A DNA stretch of 11,864 nucleotides from Flavobacterium psychrophilum (GTDB lineage Bacteria; Bacteroidota; Bacteroidia; Flavobacteriales; Flavobacteriaceae). The translations under genes were made by a program, and so were the position numbers. Positions within the stretch are counted from its first letter, which is position 1; the number at the start of each line of letters is the position of its first letter. Below, one piece after another: positions 1 to 6,641 of the stretch. The DNA lies in NCBI GenBank assembly GCA_945897545.1, contig CAMDGJ010000075.1, positions 1 to 11,864 on the forward strand, given 5' to 3'. The notes beneath the pieces were generated by a model. It saw only the letters and a program-made list of their open reading frames with translations. It was not told the DNA's origin and searched no databases.

Positions 1-806
1 AAATAGATACTTTAATTTCCAAAAAACAGCAGTTTATTAGCTTATTACAAGAAGAACGAATTGCAGTCATCAATCAAGCAGTCACAAAAGGATTAGACCC
101 GAAGGCGAAAATGAAAGACTCTGGAATTGAATGGCTAGGTGAAATTCCAGAACATTGGGAAGTGAAGAAGTTGAAGTTTATTAAATCAAATATTAAAAAT
201 GCTTTTGTCGATGGCCCTTTTGGTTCAAATTTAAAAACAGAGCACTTTGTGGAAAACGGGGATGTATATGTTATAGATAGTGGACTAATAACAAGTGGTG
301 TATTTCATAAAAAGAGAGAAATGAAAACCATTACAAATGACCATTTTGAAACCGTACTAAGAAGTGAATGCAAACAAAATGATATTATTATAGCAAAAAT
401 AGGGGCAAATTTTGGTATGTCAGGAATACTTCCAAAACTAGATAAACCGTCTTTAGTTTCAGGTAATACTTTAAAACTAACCGTTAATAAAGAACTGTAT
501 GATTTAAAGCTAGTTCATTTGCAACTATTAAATTTAAAAACTCAAGGTGAAATAGATTTGTTAGTTAAAGGTTCTGCTCAACCAGCTTTATCAATGGGAG
601 TTATGTCAGATTTACCTTTTGTAATTCCTAGTTCATTAGATGAACAAGTCAAGATTAGAAATTACATTTTAAATCAACATCAAAGAATTGATGAACTTAT
701 CACTAAATGCCAACAAGAAATCGAATTATTAAAAGAATACAAAACGGCTTTGATTAGTGAAGTGGTAACTGGCAAGGTTGATGTAAGAAATGAAATTTTA
801 AATTAG
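1..806 (+). CDS. hsdS: Type I restriction-modification specificity subunit HsdS (3' part; 5' end outside window)
   Basis: This subunit chooses the DNA target for the HsdM methylase and HsdR nuclease. The frame is open from base 3 to the TAA-proximal TAG at 804-806, so the ATG at 111 is internal and the true start is off the left edge. Bases 3-95 encode a central spacer helix (IDTLISKKQQFISLLQEE...). Next comes the hallmark opening of a second target-recognition domain, SGIEWLGEIPEHWEV (about 120-165), with the domain itself (VDGPFGSNL..., ...GSAQPALS...) running to about 640. Bases 687-785 encode the distal spacer helix (RIDELITKCQQEIELLKEY...ISEVVTGKVDV), which resembles the central one, as expected for the pseudo-symmetric HsdS fold. 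The first recognition domain is missing, so specificity cannot be guessed. hsdR lies 1.8 kb downstream on the same strand; hsdM is expected upstream. Confidence 0.93.
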   Translation, partial: IDTLISKKQQFISLLQEERIAVINQAVTKGLDPKAKMKDSGIEWLGEIPEHWEVKKLKFIKSNIKNAFVDGPFGSNLKTEHFVENGDVYVIDSGLITSGVFHKKREMKTITNDHFETVLRSECKQNDIIIAKIGANFGMSGILPKLDKPSLVSGNTLKLTVNKELYDLKLVHLQLLNLKTQGEIDLLVKGSAQPALSMGVMSDLPFVIPSSLDEQVKIRNYILNQHQRIDELITKCQQEIELLKEYKTALISEVVTGKVDVRNEILN

Positions 807-969
807 TTATACTTTAGATGAACTTAGCTGTTTTTAGTTAAACTTAAAAAAGCACAAAACTTGTAAAGTATTGTAAATAAATGGATTTAATCTGTTACAA
901 GATTAACTAAAAATATTTTTTTAGACATTTTTAGACATTATTGAAAAGCATTATAAATAACTTTGGAAT
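807..969 (+). promoter_or_regulatory. AT-rich hsdS to AlbA_2-gene spacer with possible promoter and tandem 10-bp repeat
   Basis: This 163-bp gap holds no gene. An exact tandem pair of TTTTTAGACA lies at 918-927 and 928-937. It overlaps an AT-rich inverted repeat, CTAAAAA (907-913) with TTTTTAG (918-924). A TAACTTTG at 958-965 matches the Bacteroidota -7 element TAnnTTTG, but the nearest upstream TTG (941-943) is only 14 bp away, shorter than usual. The element ends 4 bp before the ATG at 970, so any transcript from it would be leaderless or nearly so. A promoter here is inference; read-through from hsdS is equally possible because no strong terminator is visible. Confidence 0.3.
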
Positions 970-2478
970 ATGAGTTTATTGGTTAATATAGAAGATTTAC
1001 TCTCGGGCAAAATAGTTGAAGGGACACGCATGGAATTTAAACAAGGCTGGAATCCTACCCCTATTATGCGTAGCATTTGTGCTTTTGCAAATGATTTTGA
1101 GAATGAAGGCAGTGGTTATATTATAGTTGGTGTTGAAGAAATAGATGGTAAGCCTGTCCGACCTGTTAAAGGATTTGAGCCAAACTCTTTGGAACAAATA
1201 GAAAAAGACTTGGTAGGCTACTGTAATCAAATTCAACCTACTTATTTTCCCAATCTCTCTTTGGAGGAAATTGACGGCAAGCACGTTTTGGCAATATGGG
1301 TTTCGGCGGGAACAAATCGTCCTTATAAAGTACCCGATGATGTTTTGCGTAAGCATAAAACCTACAATTACCGCATTCGCCAATATTCCAGTACTATCAT
1401 TCCAAATCAAGAACAGGAATCAGAATTGATTCAACTTACTGCAAAGATTCCATTTGATGACAGGGTAAATCAACAGGCAAAAATCAGTGATTTAAGTTTT
1501 GCTTTAATGCGGGAACATCTGGAAAAAACCAGAAGCAAACTTTTTGACGAAAGTGCCAGAATGAGTGTTGAAACTTTAGCTCAACAAATGAATTTGAGTC
1601 AAGGTGCGAATGAACATCTATTTCCAAAAAATGTGGGATTGCTGATGTTTAGCACAAACCCTCAAAAATATTTCAAAGGAGCGCAAATTGATTTGGTTGA
1701 TTTTCCAAAAGGAGTAGCTGGTAAAAATTTTACGGAGAAAATTTTTAGAGGAACAATCCAACAGCAATTGGTTGACATTTTATCCTACCTCAAGTCAAGC
1801 ATTATCAAAGAAAAAATTACAAAATTTAGAGATAGAGAAGAATCGGATAGGGTTTATAATTATCCTTATGAAGCTATAGAAGAAGCTTTGTCTAATGCTG
1901 TTTATCATAGAAATTACGAACTACAAGACCCCATAGAAGTACGCATATTGCCAGAAGCAATTGAAATAATTAGCTTTAGCGGTACTGACCCTTCACTAAA
2001 ACAAACGGATTTTGAAAAAGGAGTTGTAAAAGCACGAAGATACCGAAATAGGCGAATTGGGGAGTTTTTGAAAGAATTACGACTAACAGAAGGAAGAGGA
2101 ACAGGTATTCCAACCATTAAAAGAGAATTATCTATAAATGGTTCACCTGAAGCAAAATTTGATACTAATGAACCAGATAGAAGATATTTTATTATTGAAA
2201 TACCAATTCACGAAGACTTTAAAGCAGTAGAAATTGCACCAGTAAGTGACCAAGTAAGGGCACAAGTAATTACTATTTTAAAATATTGTATAACTCCAAA
2301 ATCAAGGGTGGAAATATTATCTTTTTTAAATTTGAAAAACCATACCGACAATTACAAAAAACATTTGTTCCCCCTTATTGACAGAGGTTTTATTCAATAC
2401 ACAATAAAAGAAAATCTGAAAGATAGGAATCAAAAATATCAGACAACAGAATTTGGAAAATCTGTTTTAAACGACTAA
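970..2478 (+). CDS. AlbA_2 (Schlafen-type) domain and GHKL-like ATPase protein, RM-linked
   Basis: A 502-residue protein of the family often annotated as ATP-binding protein or putative transcriptional regulator. Residues about 8-140 match the AlbA_2 nucleic-acid-binding domain (formerly AAA_4): LLSGKIVEGTRMEFKQGWNP, then AFANDFENEGSGYIIVGVEE. Residues about 290-395 look like a GHKL-type ATPase: an N-box EALSNAVYHRNY (Asn309) and a glycine box EGRGTGI (375-380). A C-terminal region of about 80 residues, after APVSDQVRAQV (about 423-433), looks like a winged helix. The start at 970 is preferred over Met21 because the conserved AlbA_2 beginning lies upstream of Met21. It sits between hsdS and hsdR on the same strand; similar ORFs are known within type I RM loci (the restriction-linked ORFs of Campylobacter are one described case). 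The role is unknown; regulation of the RM genes or an auxiliary defence function are both possible. Confidence 0.85.
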   Translation: MSLLVNIEDLLSGKIVEGTRMEFKQGWNPTPIMRSICAFANDFENEGSGYIIVGVEEIDGKPVRPVKGFEPNSLEQIEKDLVGYCNQIQPTYFPNLSLEEIDGKHVLAIWVSAGTNRPYKVPDDVLRKHKTYNYRIRQYSSTIIPNQEQESELIQLTAKIPFDDRVNQQAKISDLSFALMREHLEKTRSKLFDESARMSVETLAQQMNLSQGANEHLFPKNVGLLMFSTNPQKYFKGAQIDLVDFPKGVAGKNFTEKIFRGTIQQQLVDILSYLKSSIIKEKITKFRDREESDRVYNYPYEAIEEALSNAVYHRNYELQDPIEVRILPEAIEIISFSGTDPSLKQTDFEKGVVKARRYRNRRIGEFLKELRLTEGRGTGIPTIKRELSINGSPEAKFDTNEPDRRYFIIEIPIHEDFKAVEIAPVSDQVRAQVITILKYCITPKSRVEILSFLNLKNHTDNYKKHLFPLIDRGFIQYTIKENLKDRNQKYQTTEFGKSVLND

Positions 2479-2580
2479 GAAAGTGTCTAAGTAAATAGCT
2501 AGTAAATAAAGGGGAAAACTAGAAAAGCGACTAAGTAAGTGACCAAGTAACGACTAAGAAAGTGACTAAGTAACTAAGTC
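2472..2580 (+). repeat. Family of 23-bp direct repeats between AlbA_2 gene and hsdR
   Basis: Three near-identical 23-bp units are visible: 2472-2494 (it spans the AlbA_2 gene's stop codon), 2528-2550 and 2551-2573, the last two in exact tandem. They start CGACTAAG and end AAGTAA. The first and third differ at one base; the second and third differ at two. A partial extra CTAAGTC follows at 2574-2580. Bases 2534-2550 are identical over 17 bp to 2241-2257 inside the upstream gene, where the sequence encodes VSDQV. The repeats fill most of the 123-bp gap before hsdR and are full of stop codons, so they are non-coding now. Confidence 0.85.
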
Positions 2581-2601
2581 AGAATAGAAAACACAATCAA
2601 T

Positions 2602-5600
2602 ATGGCAAAAGGAATACATACAGAACTAACATTTGAATCTGCAATTGAAATTTCATTGCTAGAAACAGGCGGATATACCAAAGGATTTTCAGAAGATTTT
2701 GATGCACAATTGGGCTTGTTTCCAAAATACATCATTGAATTTCTTAAAGAATCTCAACCAAAATCGTGGGAGAAACTTGTTAATATTCATAAGGGTGAAG
2801 CCGAAAAGAAAGTTGTTCAACGATTAATTAAAGAGATTGACCTTCGAGGTGTTTTAGATGTAATCCGAAACGGTTTTACCGATTATGGTGTTAAGTTTCA
2901 AACAGCTTATTTTAAGCCCGAAAGCACCTTAAATCCAGAGGCAGAAGCTTTGTATTTATCTAATCATTTATCGGTTACTAGACAGCTTTATTATGAGCGT
3001 GTTGGTAAGAATTCGATTGATATGGTTCTTTCTTTGAATGGATTGCCAATTGCTACCATAGAACTTAAAAATCAGTTTTCTGGTCAATCTGTTGATAATG
3101 CCAAAAAGCAATATGTGTATGACCGAGAACCTAGCGAACCTATCTTTCAATTTAAGAAAAGAACACTAGTGCATTTTGCTGTAGATACCGATGAATGTTT
3201 TATGACTACTAAATTGGATGGAAAACACACAAGGTACTTGCCTTTCAACATAGGAAGTAATAATGGTGCTGGAAATCCTGTAAACAAAGAAGGTTACAGA
3301 ACTTCCTATTTATGGGAATACGTTTGGACAAAAGACAGCTTCATGGATATTATTGGCAAGTTCCTGCACCTAAGTGTGGAAGAATTTGAAATGAATGGGG
3401 TTAAAAAGAAAAAAGAAACCATCATTTTTCCACGTTTCCACCAAATGCAAGTAGTACGAAAAGTTACCACTGATGCAAGAACCAACGGTGCTGGTAAAAA
3501 CTACCTAATCCAACATTCTGCTGGTTCTGGTAAATCCAATTCAATTGCTTGGTTATCGTATAGACTTTCTAGTCTTCACGATGAAGCAAACAATAGAATA
3601 TTTGATTCGGTAATTGTTATCACTGACCGTAAAGTTTTGGATTCTCAATTGCAAAATACCATTTATCAGTTTGAGCACAAAGATGGTGTTGTTCAGAAAA
3701 TAGACAAAGATTCACAACAACTTGCCGATGCACTTTCAGCTGGTTCAAACATAATCATAACCACTCTTCAGAAATTTCCATTTATTTTGGATAAAATTGG
3801 AGAACTTCCTTCAAGAAAATATGCAGTTATCATTGATGAAGCTCATTCGTCACAAGGTGGCGAAGCTACAAAAAAGATGAAAGAAGTCCTTTCAGCAAAA
3901 TCGTTGGAAGATGCTGAAAAAGATGAGGCATACACAGGATTGGAAGAAGATGCAGAAGATGAAATCAGAAAATCAATGTTGGCACGTGGAAAACAAACCA
4001 ACCTTAGTTTCTTTGGATTTACAGCAACACCGAAACCAAAAACAGTAGAGGTATTCGGTATTAAGGGTGCTAACGGAAAGCCAGAACCATTTCATTTATA
4101 TTCGATGAAACAAGCCATCGAAGAGGGATTTATACTAGATGTATTGAAAAATTACACCACCTATAAAACCTACTTCAAATTATCGAAAGAGATTGAAGAT
4201 GACCCTAAGGTAAATAAGAAGAAAGCATCCAGAGCGATTGGAAGATTTATGTCGCTACACCCTCATAATCTTGCACAGAAAACGGAAGTTATGGTGGAAC
4301 ACTTTAGACAAATAGTTTCAAAGAAAATTGGTGGTAAAGCCAAAGCAATGGTGGTGAGTAGTTCCAGATTGCATGCCGTTAGATACAAAGAAGAATTTGA
4401 CAAATACATCCAAGAGAAAGGTTATACAGATATAAAGACCATTGTAGCATTTTCTGGCAAAGTAATCCATGACTTCGCTCCAGAAGGAGTTACAGAAGTC
4501 GAATTGAATGGGTTCAGTGAAAAAGAATTGCCAAGAAAATTTGCGTCTGATGAATACCAATTACTATTGGTAGCGGATAAATACCAAACAGGATTTGACC
4601 AACCCCTTTTGCATACTATGTATGTAGATAAAAAATTGTCTGGAGTAAAAGCAGTACAAACTCTTTCAAGATTGAACAGGATGTGTGCTGGAAAAGAAGA
4701 TACTTTTGTATTGGATTTTGCTAATAACACAGAAGACATTCTCAACTCATTCCAACCTTATTATGAGTTAACATCAATAAAAGAAAACTCAGACCCAAAT
4801 TATTTATATGATTTGAAAGGCGAAATTGACAAGTCAAATGTCATTTGGGAAACTGAAATTAATAATTTCTGTAACGTGTTTTTCAAATCTGCAAAGACAC
4901 TATCCGTTTCGGAACAAGGAAAATTGAATTCATACATTGACCCAGCAGTGGAGCGATTCAAACAATTACCATTGGAAAATTCAAAAGACAATGTAATTGG
5001 AACTGAAGTAACCCAAGAAGATTTTAAAAACACCTTACAAAGTTTCAATAGAACCTATTCTTTTTTAACACAGATTATGCCTTTTTCGGATGTAGATTTG
5101 GAAAAGCTATTTACCTACACTAAATTTTTATACAAAAAATTACCTAGAACAAGCGAACAGGATAAATTCAAATTGGGGGACGAGGTTTCTTTAGAATATT
5201 ACCGACTTCAAAAGATTGCAGAGAATAATATTGTATTGGAAGACCAAAGTGTTTATGAATTAGAAGGTGGCGGAAGTGCTGGAATTAGACCATCTAAAGA
5301 AGACCAAGTGGCATTGTCTGAAATAATTGAAGTACTGAACAAGCGTTTTTCAACGGAATTCAATACTGCTGACAAGTTGTTTTTTGACCAAATTGAGGAG
5401 GAACTTGCAACAGATACAAAATTACAGGAACAAGCAAAAAACAATCCAATTGAAAACTTCAAGTTTGGATTTGAAGATTTGTTCATGGATAAACTTATTG
5501 GACGTATGGAACAAAATCAAGATATTTTCACGAAAATGATGGATGATAAAGAATTTGGTGGATTGGTAAAAGGCTATATGTTGAAGAAGGTTTATGATAG

Positions 5601-5619
5601 GTTGAATAAAATAGTATAA
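2602..5619 (+). CDS. hsdR: Type I restriction endonuclease subunit HsdR
   Basis: Restriction and DNA-translocation subunit that, together with HsdM and HsdS, cuts unmethylated foreign DNA in an ATP-dependent way. At 1005 residues it has the normal full length. The N-terminal nuclease shows a PD-(D/E)xK pattern: Asp140 (SIDMVLSLNG) and Glu154-Leu-Lys156 (IATIELKNQ). The superfamily 2 motor follows: Walker A GSGKS (308-312), DEAH (412-415), motif III FGFTATP (471-477) and motif VI QTLSRLNR (686-693). The C-terminal 250 residues are helical and charged, as in the region that docks HsdR to the methylase core. All expected motifs are intact. The ATG at 2602 follows the 23-bp repeat cluster; no clear promoter lies between, so co-transcription with the AlbA_2 gene is likely. 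Confidence 0.96.
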   Translation: MAKGIHTELTFESAIEISLLETGGYTKGFSEDFDAQLGLFPKYIIEFLKESQPKSWEKLVNIHKGEAEKKVVQRLIKEIDLRGVLDVIRNGFTDYGVKFQTAYFKPESTLNPEAEALYLSNHLSVTRQLYYERVGKNSIDMVLSLNGLPIATIELKNQFSGQSVDNAKKQYVYDREPSEPIFQFKKRTLVHFAVDTDECFMTTKLDGKHTRYLPFNIGSNNGAGNPVNKEGYRTSYLWEYVWTKDSFMDIIGKFLHLSVEEFEMNGVKKKKETIIFPRFHQMQVVRKVTTDARTNGAGKNYLIQHSAGSGKSNSIAWLSYRLSSLHDEANNRIFDSVIVITDRKVLDSQLQNTIYQFEHKDGVVQKIDKDSQQLADALSAGSNIIITTLQKFPFILDKIGELPSRKYAVIIDEAHSSQGGEATKKMKEVLSAKSLEDAEKDEAYTGLEEDAEDEIRKSMLARGKQTNLSFFGFTATPKPKTVEVFGIKGANGKPEPFHLYSMKQAIEEGFILDVLKNYTTYKTYFKLSKEIEDDPKVNKKKASRAIGRFMSLHPHNLAQKTEVMVEHFRQIVSKKIGGKAKAMVVSSSRLHAVRYKEEFDKYIQEKGYTDIKTIVAFSGKVIHDFAPEGVTEVELNGFSEKELPRKFASDEYQLLLVADKYQTGFDQPLLHTMYVDKKLSGVKAVQTLSRLNRMCAGKEDTFVLDFANNTEDILNSFQPYYELTSIKENSDPNYLYDLKGEIDKSNVIWETEINNFCNVFFKSAKTLSVSEQGKLNSYIDPAVERFKQLPLENSKDNVIGTEVTQEDFKNTLQSFNRTYSFLTQIMPFSDVDLEKLFTYTKFLYKKLPRTSEQDKFKLGDEVSLEYYRLQKIAENNIVLEDQSVYELEGGGSAGIRPSKEDQVALSEIIEVLNKRFSTEFNTADKLFFDQIEEELATDTKLQEQAKNNPIENFKFGFEDLFMDKLIGRMEQNQDIFTKMMDDKEFGGLVKGYMLKKVYDRLNKIV

Positions 5620-5700
5620 ATTTAAACTAAAAAAAACATCAATCATTTTTTTGTATGCGAGGTTGTGGGTGGAGAAATTATAATTAAAAAAATACGGCAT

Positions 5701-5734
5701 AAAAAAACTCATTCTTACCGAATGAGTTTTTTTT
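5701..5734. terminator. Bidirectional intrinsic terminator between convergent genes
   Basis: An 8-bp perfect stem, ACTCATTC (5707-5714) with GAATGAGT (5720-5727), has a 5-base loop. It is preceded by a run of A (5701-5706) and followed by a run of T (5728-5734), so it can act as a U-tract terminator on both strands. It lies 82 bp after hsdR and 17 bp beyond the end of the opposing phosphatase gene, the expected place for a shared terminator. Confidence 0.88.
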
Positions 5735-5750
5735 ACGCTTCAACAGAAAA

Positions 5751-6338
5751 TTACTTCTTTTCTTTCTCCAATTCCTTTCTAGATTTATAGGCTTTTAAAT
5801 ACTCACCTTTGGGTTTTCCATCATCAAAAGAACTCCATTTGGTTATCATTCGAGTACTCGTTCTGGCTTCATCAAGATCCATATTTTCATATTCAATTCT
5901 ATAGATGGCAGAGAACATTTCGGCACGACCTACACCGTGATAGCAATGAATAAGTACTGGGTAATTACTCGGATTATCCATTATTTTGAAAAACACATCA
6001 AGATTTTTTTGAGCAGGAACTTGGTCAGAACCATTGTTAAAATAATTCACGCCTTTAATTTTTGCAATAGCTTCCTTCTCTTTTAACAATTCTTCAGGAA
6101 TTTCAGGATTATTAACATCATCTCCTGTTCCTGGAAAACGCAAATCAATGATAGATTTAATCTTGTATTTTTTTACATAATCTGCTATTTCATTTGGTGG
6201 AATAACACCCGACTTATAGACTTTACCATCAGTAATTGTCTCAAAGTTGTGATTGATATGCATATCATAAACATATTTGCCTACTCCTATTGAGACAATT
6301 GCAATGACTGCAATAATTAGTTTCTTCTTTAAACTCAT
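5751..6338 (-). CDS. Membrane-anchored dual-specificity/tyrosine phosphatase-like protein
   Basis: A 195-residue protein with the cysteine-phosphatase signature HCYHGVGR, in which Cys132 is the expected nucleophile and Arg138 binds phosphate (CX5R). Before it are KVYKSGVIPPNEI (39-51) and a strand ending in IIDLR (63-67), the layout of small dual-specificity or Siw14-like phosphatases. Asp105 (NGSDQVP) is a candidate general acid, but this is a guess. Residues 1-24 have a KKK cluster followed by a hydrophobic stretch (LIIAVIAIVSIGVG), best read as an uncleaved signal anchor; no lipobox is seen. The catalytic domain would then face the periplasm. The substrate is unknown. The gene is convergent with hsdR and divergent from the acyl-CoA synthetase, so it is probably monocistronic. 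Confidence 0.85.
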   Translation of the reverse strand: MSLKKKLIIAVIAIVSIGVGKYVYDMHINHNFETITDGKVYKSGVIPPNEIADYVKKYKIKSIIDLRFPGTGDDVNNPEIPEELLKEKEAIAKIKGVNYFNNGSDQVPAQKNLDVFFKIMDNPSNYPVLIHCYHGVGRAEMFSAIYRIEYENMDLDEARTSTRMITKWSSFDDGKPKGEYLKAYKSRKELEKEKK

Positions 6339-6528
6339 TTTTATATATTTTTAGATGTATATTACAATTTGTAACAATAATAGATGATTATAAACAAATA
6401 ATCTTCAATTTCCAATTCTTGTTCCCTAAATAAAAAATCCTACTCCATGCAGTAATCAACAAACCTTTTGCTAAAAAATTAACGAATAGGTTTCAAAAAA
6501 ATGAACTTTTTTATTTATATATTTTTCG

Positions 6529-6536
6529 CAAATATA
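6529..6536 (-). promoter_or_regulatory. Possible -7 element for the phosphatase gene
   Basis: On the - strand this reads TATATTTG, a full match to TAnnTTTG. A TTG for the -33 position is found at 6552-6554 (15 bp spacing, shorter than the usual 17-23). The site is about 190 bp upstream of the phosphatase start, which would leave a long leader. Weak candidate. Confidence 0.25.
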
Positions 6537-6560
6537 GATCTAAAATTTAAGCAATCTCCA

Positions 6561-6591
6561 TTGTGAAAAAATCATTTTAAATGTATCTTTC
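6561..6591 (+). promoter_or_regulatory. Candidate promoter for the acyl-CoA synthetase gene
   Basis: TTG at 6561-6563 is followed after 20 bp by TATCTTTC (6584-6591), which matches the Bacteroidota -7 consensus TAnnTTTG at five of its six fixed bases. Spacing is in the normal range. Transcription would start near 6597, giving a leader of roughly 45 bases before the ATG at 6642. Confidence 0.42.
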
Positions 6592-6641
6592 ATAATTCAA
6601 TAGTTTTTTACTAATTTGCATCAAATTAACACCATTAATAA

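Larger units (their letters stand above)
6339..6641. other. Divergent intergenic region (303 bp) with no gene
   Basis: Very AT-rich gap between the phosphatase (- strand) and the acyl-CoA synthetase (+ strand). It holds candidate promoters for both directions, listed separately. A short palindrome TTACAA-T-TTGTAA lies at 6362-6374, 24 bp upstream of the phosphatase start, and could be a regulator site or chance. I see no coding or structured-RNA signal. Confidence 0.6.

Noticed and set aside
111..113. ATG as the start of hsdS
   Set aside because: The frame is open to the left edge and already encodes HsdS spacer-helix sequence, so this Met is internal.
832..852. AT hairpin after hsdS as a terminator
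   Set aside because: Only six A-T pairs (TTTTTA with TAAAAA), no G-C pairs and no T tract; too weak to call.
997..1410. Antisense reading frame of 137 codons within the AlbA_2 gene
   Set aside because: It lies opposite a strongly supported conserved gene, has no family motifs and is a composition shadow. The same holds for the other antisense frames inside hsdR, the ligase and the hydrolase.
2472..2580. CRISPR array
   Set aside because: The units are adjacent or irregularly spaced, degenerate and without unique spacers, and their sequence derives from a coding repeat pattern.
5656..5674. GC-rich patch between hsdR and the terminator as an island attachment site
   Set aside because: No second copy is found in the window, and there is no tRNA or integrase nearby, so there is nothing to support an att site.
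6362..6374. Shared ACAATTTGTAA word at 6364-6374 and 9545-9555 as a common operator
   Set aside because: An 11-bp AT-rich match between two places in 12 kb is expected by chance; only the first copy has palindromic arms.
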